Shown in pieces: positions 35,689-45,163 of a stretch of DNA of 64,000 nt (positions are counted from its first letter, which is position 1; each line of letters opens with the position of its first letter). The stretch comes from Sellimonas sp963559135 (GTDB taxonomy: Bacteria; Bacillota; Clostridia; Lachnospirales; Lachnospiraceae): assembly GCA_963559135.1 (NCBI GenBank), contig CAUWJP010000006.1, positions 34,105 through 98,104 of the forward strand, written 5' to 3'. The notes beneath the pieces were generated by a model, which had not been told where the DNA came from, did not search any database, and saw only the letters and a list, made by a program, of their open reading frames with translations. A program made the position numbers and the translations under genes.

Positions 35689-35742
35689 AAGAAGCATATC
35701 CGGAGGCACTTTTCTGTGCGTTCTGCCCTGATATGCTTCTTT
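35689..35742. terminator. Bidirectional terminator between GNAT and DUF1847 genes
   Basis: AAGAAGCATATC and GATATGCTTCTT form a 12-pair stem around a 28-base loop region, with T-rich flanks on both strands. The two convergent genes end on either side. Confidence 0.75.
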
Positions 35743-35781
35743 TAATTTGTTTTTTTGCAAACCCTGGATAGCTCTATACTT

Positions 35782-36414
35782 TTAAAAAAGTTTCTTCTTA
35801 TAATATGACTCTGCCGTATAAAGCGCGGCAACCGGATTGTGTCCCAGCACCCGGTCTTTGGTCACAGCTGTTGTGACCGGTGCATCTGAATGTTTGTAGA
35901 ACAGGCTATCGTGTCCTACACAGAGACCGACTACCACATTTAAATCTGTCTTTTCTTTGTTCAGATATTTTGCCTGTAAGATCGGATTGCACATATGACA
36001 ACCGATTTCCTGACATTCTTCTGGAATACCGATTCTGCTTTTATCCACTGCCCCGGTCTTGCAGGCTACTCCGATAACTTCCAGTCCGTGTGATCTCAGG
36101 ATCTTCGCCAGTGTTCTGCTCTCACGGATCAGTCCGACACAGGTAGCAATTCCAACCTTTTTCGCCCCGATCTTTCCGGCAAACTGGATGATCTCCTCCA
36201 CTCTTGTCAGTTTCAGATATCCTTCATACTCCACCTCCGCCGCAGCAATGGCCAGCTTATGATTCTCCGGATCTTCATAGCAGGCAAGAGCCTCCTCTAA
36301 CAAATCTTCGTCCAGTGACGCGGTCAGGCAGAAATCCGGGTATTTCCCATCCTTCTGCTCACATGCTGTCACTGCACAGTCTACACAGGATCTTCTGATC
36401 TTTTTTTCTTCCAT
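35782..36414 (-). CDS. DUF1847 family cysteine-rich protein
   Basis: This 210-residue protein matches the DUF1847 pattern. It has an N-terminal cysteine cluster (CVDCAVTACEQ, then PDFC), a middle block KVGIATCVGLIRESR, GVACKTGAVDK, CQEIGCHMCNPILQA, and a final VGLCVGHDSLFYKHSDAPVTTAVTKDRVLGHNP. The many conserved cysteines suggest metal or Fe-S binding. No function is established. Confidence 0.85.
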   Translation of the reverse strand: MEEKKIRRSCVDCAVTACEQKDGKYPDFCLTASLDEDLLEEALACYEDPENHKLAIAAAEVEYEGYLKLTRVEEIIQFAGKIGAKKVGIATCVGLIRESRTLAKILRSHGLEVIGVACKTGAVDKSRIGIPEECQEIGCHMCNPILQAKYLNKEKTDLNVVVGLCVGHDSLFYKHSDAPVTTAVTKDRVLGHNPVAALYTAESYYKKKLF

Positions 36415-36477
36415 TTCTTGTTCCTCCCAATCTATTTTCCGTCTTCTCTTTCCCCATCATATCACACTTTTCTCGAT

Positions 36478-36514
36478 AAAAAAAGCATCCATACCGTCTA
36501 TGGCATGGATGCTT
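36478..36514 (-). terminator. Terminator of pnp
   Basis: AAGCATCCAT pairs with ATGGATGCTT on the minus strand and is followed by a run of seven T residues, 17 bases past the pnp stop. Confidence 0.88.
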
Positions 36515-36530
36515 GGGATTTTCAATTAGA

Positions 36531-38627
36531 TTATCTGTTTTCCGGAGCGACGTCTTTAATGCTGAAGCTGATTCTTCCCATCTTGTCTTTTCCAAGGCAG
36601 ACTGCCTTGACTTTGTCGCCCAGTGTCAGAACATCTTCTACGTGGTCGATGCGCTGTTTGCAGATCTTGGAAATGTGAACCATTCCCTCTTTGCCCGGAG
36701 CAAACTCGAGAAATGCACCGAAGTCTTTGATGCTGACTACCGTTCCTTCGAGAACCTGTCCAGCTTCGAAGTCTGTTACGATGATCGTGATCAGACGTTT
36801 TGCCTCTTCCATCATCTCTTTGTCTGTACCACAGATAGATACGCTTCCCTCGTCGGAAATGTCAATCTTCACGCCAGTTCTTTCGATGATGGCATTGATT
36901 GTCTTTCCTCTCTGTCCTACCACATCGCCGATCTTCTGTGGGTCAATGCTCATCTGAATGATCTTCGGAGCATATTTGCCGACTTCCTCTCTTGGCTCTG
37001 CGATTGCTTTATTCATCACTTCATCGATAATGTAAAGTCTTGCCTGTCTTGTGCGGGCAATGGCTTCCTCGATGATCGGTCTTGTCAGTCCGTGGATCTT
37101 GATATCCATCTGGATTGCTGTGATACCTTTATGTGTACCTGCTACCTTGAAATCCATATCTCCGAAGAAGTCTTCCAGACCCTGGATATCTGTCAGGACG
37201 ATGTAATCATCATCTGTCTCCCCTGTTACAAGTCCACAGGAGATACCTGCTACTGCGCTCTTGAGCGGCACACCAGCTGCCATCAGAGACATACTGGATG
37301 CGCATACACTTGCCTGAGATGTGGATCCGTTGGACTCGAATGTCTCAGATACAGTACGGATTGCGTACGGGAATTCTTCCTCAGACGGAAGTACCGGTAC
37401 GAGTGCACGCTCAGCAAGCGCTCCATGTCCGATCTCACGGCGTCCCGGTCCTCTGGACGGCTTTGTCTCACCTACAGAGTAGGACGGGAAGTTGTAGTGG
37501 TGCATATAGCGTTTTGAAGTCTCTGCTTCATCAAGTCCGTCAAGTTTCTGTGCCTCAGAAAGCGGTGCAAGTGTTGTAATGTTGCAGATCTGTGTCTGTC
37601 CTCTTGTAAACATTGCGGAACCGTGCACTCTCGGGATCAGATCTACTTCCGCTGCAAGCGGACGGATCTGGTCGATCGCTCTTCCATCCGGACGTTTATG
37701 ATCTTTGAGGATCATCTTGCGGACAGTCTTCTTCTGATACTGGTACAGCGCTTCTCCGATGCGTGGAAGCCACTCTTCATTTTCAGCAAATGCCTCTTCG
37801 AGACGATCCTGAATCACGCGGATATTCGCTTCTCTTGTCTGCTTGTCATCAGTAAATACTGCTTCTTCCATCTCTTCAGCCGGAACGAGCTTCTGGATCT
37901 CTTCCATCAGTTCTGCCGGTACTGCGAAGCTTTCATATTCATGTTTCGGCTTACCGCACTCTGCTACGATCTGGTCGATGAATGCGATCACCGTCTGGTT
38001 TACTTCGTGTGCTGCGAAAATCGCTTTGATCATCACCTCTTCCGGTACTTCGTTTGCTCCGGCTTCGATCATGATGACTTTTTCTTTTGTAGATGCAACA
38101 GTCAGCTGCATATCGGATACTGCTTTTTCTTCTGCAGTCGGGTTGAATACGAACTCACCATTTACCAGTCCCACCTGTGTAGAAGCTGTCGGTCCGTCAA
38201 ACGGAATATCAGAGATTGCAACTGCAATTGCAGATCCGATCATCGCTGTCAGCTCTGGGCTACAATCCTGATCTACGGAAAGGACAAGATTTTCCAGTGT
38301 AACGTCATTTCTGTAATCTTTCGGGAAGAGCGGACGCATCGGACGGTCAATGACACGGTCTGTCAGGATCGCATTTTCAGATGCCTTTCCTTCTCTTTTG
38401 TTAAATCCTCCCGGAATTTTTCCAACTGCATACATCTTTTCATTGTACTCTACGTTCAGCGGGAAGAAATCGATTCCTTCTCTTGGCTTCTCAGAAGCTG
38501 TTGCTGTAGAAAGTACGGTTGTTTCTCCATAGTGCATCAGTGCTGCACCGTTTGCCTGCTTTGCTACTCTGCCTACATCAACACGCAGAGGACGTCCGGC
38601 AAGTTCCATCTCAAATGTCTTGTACAT
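36531..38627 (-). CDS. pnp: Polyribonucleotide nucleotidyltransferase (PNPase)
   Basis: The 698-residue phosphorolytic 3'-5' exonuclease takes part in RNA decay. It has two RNase PH domains (the second around RTVSETFESNGSTSQASVCASSM and the catalytic GDMDFKVAGT). A KH domain (VGQRGKTINAIIERTGVKIDI) and a C-terminal S1 domain (GTVVSIKDFGAFLEFAPGKEGMVHIS) follow. Length is standard. It lies downstream of rpsO, and a structured leader occupies the gap. Confidence 0.97.
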   Translation of the reverse strand: MYKTFEMELAGRPLRVDVGRVAKQANGAALMHYGETTVLSTATASEKPREGIDFFPLNVEYNEKMYAVGKIPGGFNKREGKASENAILTDRVIDRPMRPLFPKDYRNDVTLENLVLSVDQDCSPELTAMIGSAIAVAISDIPFDGPTASTQVGLVNGEFVFNPTAEEKAVSDMQLTVASTKEKVIMIEAGANEVPEEVMIKAIFAAHEVNQTVIAFIDQIVAECGKPKHEYESFAVPAELMEEIQKLVPAEEMEEAVFTDDKQTREANIRVIQDRLEEAFAENEEWLPRIGEALYQYQKKTVRKMILKDHKRPDGRAIDQIRPLAAEVDLIPRVHGSAMFTRGQTQICNITTLAPLSEAQKLDGLDEAETSKRYMHHYNFPSYSVGETKPSRGPGRREIGHGALAERALVPVLPSEEEFPYAIRTVSETFESNGSTSQASVCASSMSLMAAGVPLKSAVAGISCGLVTGETDDDYIVLTDIQGLEDFFGDMDFKVAGTHKGITAIQMDIKIHGLTRPIIEEAIARTRQARLYIIDEVMNKAIAEPREEVGKYAPKIIQMSIDPQKIGDVVGQRGKTINAIIERTGVKIDISDEGSVSICGTDKEMMEEAKRLITIIVTDFEAGQVLEGTVVSIKDFGAFLEFAPGKEGMVHISKICKQRIDHVEDVLTLGDKVKAVCLGKDKMGRISFSIKDVAPENR

Positions 38628-38660
38628 AAGATCCTCCTCAATTTTCTTTTCTTTTTTGTC

Positions 38661-38741
38661 GTGCGGAGAATCCCGAAACTACTGAAAAACAAGTCATATG
38701 CTGGCTTGCTTTTCAGTGGTCCCGGTGTCTCTCTCCGCATA
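38661..38741 (-). promoter_or_regulatory. Structured pnp 5' leader (nested hairpins)
   Basis: On the minus strand an inner 12-pair hairpin (CUGAAAAGCAAG with CUUGUUUUUCAG, 38692-38716) is enclosed by an outer UGCGGAGA/UCUCCGCA stem. Long leader hairpins upstream of pnp are the RNase III/PNPase autoregulation site in E. coli; the same use here is inference. Confidence 0.5.
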
Positions 38742-38796
38742 CGTTTCGCATGATTTTGACAAGTAATGAAAACCGGAAAATATACCGGCAGTATAA

Positions 38797-38826
38797 AAGA
38801 GGACGGATAAGTGTTCCGTCCTCTTT
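38797..38826 (-). terminator. Terminator of rpsO
   Basis: AAAGAGGACGGA and TCCGTCCTCTTT form a 12-pair stem 12 bases past the rpsO stop, ending in TTTT on the minus strand. Some read-through to pnp is expected. Confidence 0.75.
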
Positions 38827-38837
38827 GAATACTTTGA

Positions 38838-39104
38838 CTATTTTCTAAGTCCTAATCTTTCAATCAAAGAACGGTATCTTTCGATATCTTTTTTCTTTAA
38901 ATATGCAAGAAGACCACGTCTCTGACCTACCATCTTCAAAAGACCTCTTCTGGAATGATGATCCTTTGGATTTGCTTTGAAATGTTCTGTTAATTCGTTG
39001 ATTCTTGCTGTCAGGATTGCTACCTGAACTTCCGGAGATCCTGTGTCTCCTTCGCTTCTTCCGTACTCAGCAATAATAGCTGCTTTCTTTTCTCTGTCGA
39101 TCAT
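38838..39104 (-). CDS. rpsO: Small ribosomal subunit protein uS15
   Basis: The 88-residue 16S-binding protein is typical: QVAILTARINELTEHFKANPKDHHSRRGLLKMVGQRRGLLAYLKK is the rRNA-contact core. It lies between ribF and pnp with its own promoter, and AGGAGGA precedes the ATG. Confidence 0.97.
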   Translation of the reverse strand: MIDREKKAAIIAEYGRSEGDTGSPEVQVAILTARINELTEHFKANPKDHHSRRGLLKMVGQRRGLLAYLKKKDIERYRSLIERLGLRK

Positions 39105-39195
39105 GTTTTTAATCCTCCTTATTTTTGAAACGCCGGATATCAGGCGGCGGTCGGAGTCTTCCGTCCACTGGATATCGGCTCACTCATACTTTTTG

Positions 39196-39225
39196 AGTAT
39201 ATCATGTTCCCATACAGGATGTCAA
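39196..39225 (-). promoter_or_regulatory. rpsO promoter
   Basis: TTGACA (39220-39225), an 18-base spacer and TATACT (39196-39201) on the minus strand, between ribF and rpsO. Confidence 0.65.
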
Positions 39226-39234
39226 TTCTTTTCT

Positions 39235-40218
39235 TCATTTTTGTTCTTGATTTTTGTTCTTGATCTCGAGGAGCGTGCGTCTGCTTTCCATCGTGCGAAG
39301 AAAATGCCGCTTTCCTTCCCGGATATCTGCCTGAATCTGGGATTTCAGTTCATCGACATCGTCGAACTTTTCTTCTGGTCTCAGATAATGATAAAGCTGC
39401 AGGACGACCGGCTTCCCACTTGCTTCCTCTTTCTCATCATAGCAGAAGAGATGGACAGAAAGGATGGTGTCCTCCCCATTTGATACAGTCGGTTTCTGTC
39501 CGATATTGCATACGCCCTGGTACCACTGCCCCTCCACTGAAAGCTTACAAACATAGGCTCCGGCCGGGGGCAGGATCTTTTCCTGACACGGGAAGATATC
39601 CATCGTCGGATATCCGATTTGGCGTCCCATGCCCTCCCCCTTTTGGACCGTGCCTGCTATCGTGTAAGGATAGCTGAGCAGCCGGTTCACAAGATCGATG
39701 TTTCCGGTTTTCATGACTTCTTTGACATAGGTACTGCTTACAATTCGCTCTCCATAATACTCATTCGCTATTACTTCGAGACGGTATCCGTACGTTTCCT
39801 GATACTTTGCAAGCATCCCGACATCTCCTCGCCTTTCGTGCCCGAACCGGAAATTTTCGCCGACCACAATGTATTTTGCATGAAACAGCTCCGAGAGAAT
39901 CTTCTCAATAAATGTTTCCGCCTCCATCTCTTTTACTGACAGAAACGGGCATTCAATCAGATAATCCACTCTTCCATCCAGGCGGATGGCGCGCTCTTCA
40001 TTCATCATCAGTTTTTTCTGGTCAAGGTGACACATTTTTTTGAATTCGGTCATCTCGAAAAAACAAACAACACTTTTTAAATCCGGCTCCTGCTCCACAT
40101 GCTCCATGATCCGTTCTACAAGCTTGCGGTGTCCTCTGTGCAGACCGTCAAACTTTCCGAGCGTCACGGCAGTTCCGGCGTCTTCTCTGTAATGTTCAAA
40201 TCCTGTAATATATTGCAT
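39235..40218 (-). CDS. ribF: Bifunctional riboflavin kinase / FAD synthetase
   Basis: The 327-residue enzyme phosphorylates riboflavin to FMN and adenylates it to FAD. The N-terminal nucleotidyltransferase domain has GKFDGLHRGHRKL near residue 22 and STYVKEVM. The C-terminal kinase domain has GRQIGYPTMDIFP and the GQKPT segment. It ends with a short Lys/Asn/Gln-rich tail. It lies 11 bases after truB. Confidence 0.95.
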   Translation of the reverse strand: MQYITGFEHYREDAGTAVTLGKFDGLHRGHRKLVERIMEHVEQEPDLKSVVCFFEMTEFKKMCHLDQKKLMMNEERAIRLDGRVDYLIECPFLSVKEMEAETFIEKILSELFHAKYIVVGENFRFGHERRGDVGMLAKYQETYGYRLEVIANEYYGERIVSSTYVKEVMKTGNIDLVNRLLSYPYTIAGTVQKGEGMGRQIGYPTMDIFPCQEKILPPAGAYVCKLSVEGQWYQGVCNIGQKPTVSNGEDTILSVHLFCYDEKEEASGKPVVLQLYHYLRPEEKFDDVDELKSQIQADIREGKRHFLRTMESRRTLLEIKNKNQEQK

Positions 40219-40229
40219 GTTCTTTCCTC

Positions 40230-41138
40230 TTATTCCGGACTGTAAAACATTTTTTCCACCTGGTATTTCTTTTCTCTCCCGGCAAAACGGTAGAGAGCGA
40301 GGAATCTTCCGTCCGGCCCGTAGACCCGGATGATCTCCTCGTCCTTTTCCGGGATATGATTCTCAATCTGCTCCGGCGACAGTGCATTTCCATTATAGAC
40401 CGACTTTTCCTGTCCTTGCTTCACCGATACTTTCGGCGCATCCGGGAACATGGCGTCGACCGGAATAAGAATCTCCTCAATCTTTCCTGCATCCAGATAC
40501 TCCTGAATTTCGGAGAGTGTCCGACTCTCGTCCAGTATGAAATTCCCGGACTTTGTCCTGAGCAGTTCTCCCATGCAGGCCCCGCATCCAAGTTTTCTGC
40601 CAATATCATAGCAGAGTGTTCGGATGTAGGTGCCTTTGGAGCAGACTACCTCGAATCTGACTTCCGGAAGCTGCATCTCAAGAATCCGGATGGAACGAAT
40701 TTCCACCCGGCGGGCTTTCCGCTCGATTTCCTTTCCTTCTCTTGCAAGCTCATAGAGCTTTTTTCCCCCTACCTTTATCGCAGAGTACATCGGCGGGATC
40801 TGGTCATAAATCCCTACAAAGGAAAGGATGGCTTTCCTCACTTCCTCTTCGGTCAGACGACCGGTCTCGGAAGTACTCAGAACTGTACCGGAAAGATCCT
40901 GTGTATCGGTCTCTTTTCCAAGCACCATCACGGCCTCATATGCCTTTTCTTTGTCCGTCATCATTTCGCAGAGCTTGGTCGCTTTTCCAAGGCAGATCGG
41001 AAGGACGCCTTCTGCATCCGGATCCAGCGTCCCGGTATGCCCGATCTTTTTCTGTCTTGTCATACCACGAAGTTTTGCCACCACATCATGAGAAGTAAAT
41101 CCCTTTTCTTTTCTTACATTCAGAATTCCGTGGATCAT
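40230..41138 (-). CDS. truB: tRNA pseudouridine-55 synthase
   Basis: The 302-residue enzyme makes pseudouridine 55 in the tRNA T loop. The catalytic aspartate lies in GTLDPDAEGVLPICLGKATKL near residue 39. KEKGFTSHD at the N-terminus and CSKGTYIRTL are conserved TruB blocks. Its ATG overlaps the nrnA TGA by four bases. Confidence 0.96.
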   Translation of the reverse strand: MIHGILNVRKEKGFTSHDVVAKLRGMTRQKKIGHTGTLDPDAEGVLPICLGKATKLCEMMTDKEKAYEAVMVLGKETDTQDLSGTVLSTSETGRLTEEEVRKAILSFVGIYDQIPPMYSAIKVGGKKLYELAREGKEIERKARRVEIRSIRILEMQLPEVRFEVVCSKGTYIRTLCYDIGRKLGCGACMGELLRTKSGNFILDESRTLSEIQEYLDAGKIEEILIPVDAMFPDAPKVSVKQGQEKSVYNGNALSPEQIENHIPEKDEEIIRVYGPDGRFLALYRFAGREKKYQVEKMFYSPE

Positions 41139-42094
41139 GCTTCTTCCTCCAGCTGAAGTGCAATCTGTCCGACAATGTTGTTGACTGCATCATGGACCGT
41201 TCCGCGGAACGTAAGTCCTGCAGCCCGCACATGTCCGCCGCCGCCAAAATACTGGGAAACTTTACTCACATCCACGCTTTCTCTGGAGCGGAGGCTGACT
41301 TTAAATTCTCCGCATTCCAGTTCGTAGAGGAAAATCGCAACCTCCACACCGCTTGTCACTCTCAGCTGGCTGACAATTCCTTCCAGATCTTTTGCCTTTA
41401 CCCCAAAGAAGTTCATGCTTTTCTTTGTAATATAGGAAAAGATAATTTTGCCGTCCATCAGACGGATACTCTCCAGAAGCGCTTTTCCAAGCACCTGATT
41501 CTGAGCGTAGGTCTTTTCAAAAAATGTTTTCTCTATAATTTTCGGTCCGTCGATTCCTTTTCTTAAAAGCTCCGCAGCCGCCTCCATGGTGGAAGGCTTT
41601 GTGCAGGAATACTGAAACACCCCAGTGTCATGTACAATCCCCAGATACAGTGCTTCCGCAATCTCTTTTGTGATCTTCTCTTTTTCCAGCAGATCATAGA
41701 TCAGCTCTGATGTTGAGCTTGCGTCCGGAACGATCTGGTTCACATCCGAAAATGCCAGATTGCTCACATGGTGGTCAATACAGACCGTTTTTTTTGCCTG
41801 TTCAAACAATGTACCTGCAAATCCGAGTCTTTTCGTATCCCCGCAGTCCAGTGCGAAAAACACATCATATCCGGTATCTTCCGGCAGTTCGTGACGGATC
41901 TCGTCTGCCCCTGTCAGCATATGGAACGAATTCGGGATCTCTTCCAAATACACATCCGTGCTGACTTCCGGATAATACATACATAAATACTGGTAAAGTG
42001 CCAGGCAGGAACCTGTACAGTCCCCGTCAGGCCTTATATGACCTGCAATGCCGGCTCGCTTTACTCCTCTGAGTATCTCATCCAGTTTCAGCAT
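41135..42094 (-). CDS. nrnA: DHH-family oligoribonuclease / pAp phosphatase (NrnA-like)
   Basis: The 319-residue DHH/DHHA1 enzyme degrades nano-RNA and 3'-phosphoadenosine 5'-phosphate in Gram-positives. The metal motifs are RPDGDCTGS, ALDCGD and DHHVSN, and the C-terminal GGGGHVRAAG is the DHHA1 glycine motif. It sits between rbfA and truB, where this gene is usual. Confidence 0.93.
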   Translation of the reverse strand: MLKLDEILRGVKRAGIAGHIRPDGDCTGSCLALYQYLCMYYPEVSTDVYLEEIPNSFHMLTGADEIRHELPEDTGYDVFFALDCGDTKRLGFAGTLFEQAKKTVCIDHHVSNLAFSDVNQIVPDASSTSELIYDLLEKEKITKEIAEALYLGIVHDTGVFQYSCTKPSTMEAAAELLRKGIDGPKIIEKTFFEKTYAQNQVLGKALLESIRLMDGKIIFSYITKKSMNFFGVKAKDLEGIVSQLRVTSGVEVAIFLYELECGEFKVSLRSRESVDVSKVSQYFGGGGHVRAAGLTFRGTVHDAVNNIVGQIALQLEEEA

Positions 42095-42095
42095 A

Positions 42096-42467
42096 CTACT
42101 CTTCCTCTTTCTTACTGCCTTTCGTGATATCGTCGATCTTCTTTGACATTGCCACCCCGTATTCGATCGACTGATCCAGAATGAAGCGGATCTCCGGAGT
42201 GTTGCGAAGGTTCAGAGAATGTGCAAGTTCTCTTCTGATATATCCTTCTGCGCTCTGAAGTCCTTTAATCGTATCTGACTGAGCCTTCTCGTCTCCAAGA
42301 ACGCTGATATAGGCCTTGCAGGTCTTCAGATCCGGTGCCACTTCCACTGCAACGACAGAGGTAAACTCTGCCACGCGGGGATCTTTGATCCCCCCGCGCA
42401 GAATATTAGACAGTTCATGCATCACTTCTGTATTAACCCTCGTGTTTTTGATACTGTTTTTTCTCAT
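42096..42467 (-). CDS. rbfA: 30S ribosome-binding factor A
   Basis: The 123-residue KH-type factor matures the 16S 5' end. Typical blocks are ELSNILRGGIKDPRV, VEVAPDLKTCKAYISVLGDE and LNLRNTPEIRFILDQSIEYG. It lies nine bases after infB. Confidence 0.95.
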   Translation of the reverse strand: MRKNSIKNTRVNTEVMHELSNILRGGIKDPRVAEFTSVVAVEVAPDLKTCKAYISVLGDEKAQSDTIKGLQSAEGYIRRELAHSLNLRNTPEIRFILDQSIEYGVAMSKKIDDITKGSKKEEE

Positions 42468-42476
42468 ATTCTCTTC

Positions 42477-45152
42477 CTATCTTGGTTTTTCTACCATCTT
42501 GAATGCTTCTACCTGATCGCCTTCTTTGATGTCGTTGTATTTTTCAAATACAAAACCACATTCGTATCCGGCTTTTACTTCTTTGACGTCATCTTTGAAA
42601 CGCTTCAGGGAAGCAAGTTTTCCTTCAAATACTACAATTCCGTCACGGATAATTCTTGCGGAGCAGTCACGCTCAAAGATACCATCCAGAACATATGCAC
42701 CGGCAATCGTTCCGACTCCGGAAGCTTTGAATGTCTGGCGTACTTCTGCGTGTCCAAGTACCTGCTCTTCGAAGATCGGATCAAGCATACCCTTCATGGC
42801 AGCTTCCACATCTTCGATGGCATTGTAGATGACACGGTACAGACGAACATCAACATTTTCTCTTTCTGCTGTCTCTTTTGCGGCAGCATCCGGACGAACG
42901 TTAAATCCGATGATAATCGCATTGGAAGCAGATGCAAGCATAACGTCGGATTCATTGATAGCTCCGACACCGCCGTGGATGACTTTTACAACGACTTCGT
43001 CGTTGGAAAGCTTCAGAAGGCTCTGCTTCATCGCCTCTACAGATCCCTGTACGTCTGCTTTGACTACGATATTCAGCTCTTTTAAGTTTCCTTCTTTAAT
43101 CTGATTGAACAGATCATCCAGAGACATCTTGGATTTTGTCTCTTCCAGCATCTTCATACGATTCTGGGAGATAAAGGTTTCAGCAAAGTTTCTTGCCTCT
43201 TTTTCATTCTTGCTTACAACAAAGACTTCGCCCGCATTCGGAACATCATTGAATCCAAGGATCTCAACCGGCATGGACGGACCTGCCTCTTTCACACGTC
43301 TTCCCTTGTCATCCATCATGGCTCTGACTTTACCAAAAGCAGATCCGGCTGCAATGGCATCACCTACGCGGAGTGTTCCTTTCTGTACGAGGACAGTAGC
43401 CACCGGTCCTTTACCTTTATCAAGCTGTGCCTCGATAACAAGACCTCTTGCACGTCTGTTCGGATTTGCCTTTAACTCAAGCATTTCCGCTGTCAGAAGG
43501 ATCATCTCAAGGAGCTCCGGAATTCCTTCTTTTGTATGCGCGGATACCGGAACAAAGATAGTGCTTCCACCCCAGTCTTCCGGAATAAGCTCATACTCTG
43601 TCATCTCCTGTTTTACACGCTCGATGTTTGCACTCGGCTTGTCGATCTTGTTGATTGCAACAACAATCTCAACGCCTGCTGCCTTGGCATGGTTGATCGC
43701 CTCTACGGTCTGCGGCATGACACCGTCATCTGCTGCAACGACAAGTACTGCGATGTCTGTAGAGCATGCACCTCTCAAACGCATTGCTGTAAACGCCTCA
43801 TGTCCCGGTGTATCCAGGAATGTGATGCTCTCGCCGTTGATGTTGACAACAGATGCACCGATGTGCTGTGTGATTCCGCCGGCCTCTCTGTCTGTCACAT
43901 TCGTATCACGGATTGCGTCAAGGAGGGAAGTTTTACCATGGTCAACGTGTCCCATAACGCAGACAACCGGTGGACGTTTCTTCATTTTCTTTTCGTCCTC
44001 TTCTTCCTCTTTTAAGAGCTCTTCGATTACATCGATTTCCTCTTCCTGTTCGCAGAGTACGTCAAACTCCATTGCGATCTCCTCTGCGGTATCAAAGTCG
44101 ATCTCCTGGTTGACCGTTACGATCTTGCCCTGAAGGAACAGCTTCTTTACAATAGCGGACGGCTGAATCTTCATTGCATCTGCCAGGTCTTTGATTGTAA
44201 GCATCTTCGGAATTGTAATCTGCTTGATCTGTTCTTCCTTCTTCTCCTTCTTCGGCTGCGGTTTCTCCATTACAGGCTGCTGGTTCTTCTTACCTTTTCC
44301 CTGCTTCTGTCCAAACTTGCCTTCCCGCTCGTCATCGCGGTCGTAATCTTTCTTCTTATAATTATCCTTCTGGGATCTTCTCTGCGGCTTCTGCTCCGCT
44401 ACCATCGGTGCCGGGATAGACGGTCCGTTATTTCTTCCATCTCTTGAGCCTCTGCCCTGACGGTCTCTGTCACGATCTCTTCCGTCGCGGGAATCTCTTC
44501 CCTGGCGGTCTCTATCGCGGTCTCTATCGCGGTCTCTTCCATCACGGAAATCTCTTCCTCCCTGACGGTCTTTATCGCGGAAATCCCTTCCCTGACGATC
44601 TCTGTCTTTATTATCTCTAGTTCCTCTGCCCTGACGATCTCTGTCACGATCTCTTCCGTCACGGAAATTTCTTCCTCCCTGACGGTCTTTGTTTCCGTCT
44701 CTGCCCTGACGGTCTTTGTTTCCGTCTCTGCCCTGACGGTCTCTGTCACGGAAATCTCTTCCCTGACGGTCTTTGTTTCCGTCTTTTGCCGGACGGTTAT
44801 TATCGCGCCCTCTCTCCTGGGCAGATACATATCCTTCTCTCTTTTCCTTATCCATTGCTGTTCTTCCTGACGCCTGCTGTCCGCCCGGTCTCTGGGCTCC
44901 TCTTGCGTTCTGGCGCCTTTGTCCTCCCTGTGTGTTCTGAGGCCGGAAAACCTGTACGATCGTTTTCTTCTTTGGAGCCTCTCCAGTATGTCCGGCGCTT
45001 CCGAATTTCTTCTTCGCATCCTCCGCCTGTTGCTCTGTCAGAAAACTCATGTGGCTTTTCAGGTCCGCTCCGTTCCCATTCAGATAATCCATAATTTCCT
45101 TACTCGTTCTATCTATCTCTTTTGCTAATTCATGTACTCGCACTTTTGACAT
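42477..45152 (-). CDS. infB: Translation initiation factor IF-2
   Basis: This 891-residue GTPase brings initiator tRNA to the ribosome. The N-terminus has an IF2N motif (VRVHELAKEIDRTSKEIMDYL). A very charged Arg/Asp/Gly linker of about 130 residues built from imperfect repeats occupies about residues 107-240. A second IF2N domain, the G domain (GHVDHGKTSLLDAIR; DTPGHEAFTAMR; NKIDK) and domains II-IV follow. The start is the ATG with GGAGG; an ATG seven codons earlier lacks a site. It is in the nusA operon. Confidence 0.97.
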   Translation of the reverse strand: MSKVRVHELAKEIDRTSKEIMDYLNGNGADLKSHMSFLTEQQAEDAKKKFGSAGHTGEAPKKKTIVQVFRPQNTQGGQRRQNARGAQRPGGQQASGRTAMDKEKREGYVSAQERGRDNNRPAKDGNKDRQGRDFRDRDRQGRDGNKDRQGRDGNKDRQGGRNFRDGRDRDRDRQGRGTRDNKDRDRQGRDFRDKDRQGGRDFRDGRDRDRDRDRDRQGRDSRDGRDRDRDRQGRGSRDGRNNGPSIPAPMVAEQKPQRRSQKDNYKKKDYDRDDEREGKFGQKQGKGKKNQQPVMEKPQPKKEKKEEQIKQITIPKMLTIKDLADAMKIQPSAIVKKLFLQGKIVTVNQEIDFDTAEEIAMEFDVLCEQEEEIDVIEELLKEEEEDEKKMKKRPPVVCVMGHVDHGKTSLLDAIRDTNVTDREAGGITQHIGASVVNINGESITFLDTPGHEAFTAMRLRGACSTDIAVLVVAADDGVMPQTVEAINHAKAAGVEIVVAINKIDKPSANIERVKQEMTEYELIPEDWGGSTIFVPVSAHTKEGIPELLEMILLTAEMLELKANPNRRARGLVIEAQLDKGKGPVATVLVQKGTLRVGDAIAAGSAFGKVRAMMDDKGRRVKEAGPSMPVEILGFNDVPNAGEVFVVSKNEKEARNFAETFISQNRMKMLEETKSKMSLDDLFNQIKEGNLKELNIVVKADVQGSVEAMKQSLLKLSNDEVVVKVIHGGVGAINESDVMLASASNAIIIGFNVRPDAAAKETAERENVDVRLYRVIYNAIEDVEAAMKGMLDPIFEEQVLGHAEVRQTFKASGVGTIAGAYVLDGIFERDCSARIIRDGIVVFEGKLASLKRFKDDVKEVKAGYECGFVFEKYNDIKEGDQVEAFKMVEKPR
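44430..44800 (-). repeat. Imperfect tandem repeats encoding the Arg/Asp/Gly linker of IF-2
   Basis: A unit of about 27 bases encodes RQGRDGNKD. It is repeated almost exactly near 44690-44745 and in degenerate form (DRQGRDFRD, RDGRDRDRD) over the rest of the segment. The encoded stretch should be disordered and strongly charged. Confidence 0.75.
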
Positions 45153-45163
45153 CCAACTACCTC

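Noticed and set aside
43105..44133. Long open frame antisense to infB on the plus strand
   Set aside because: It mirrors the infB codon pattern, has Ser/Thr-rich composition typical of antisense frames and no ribosome site.
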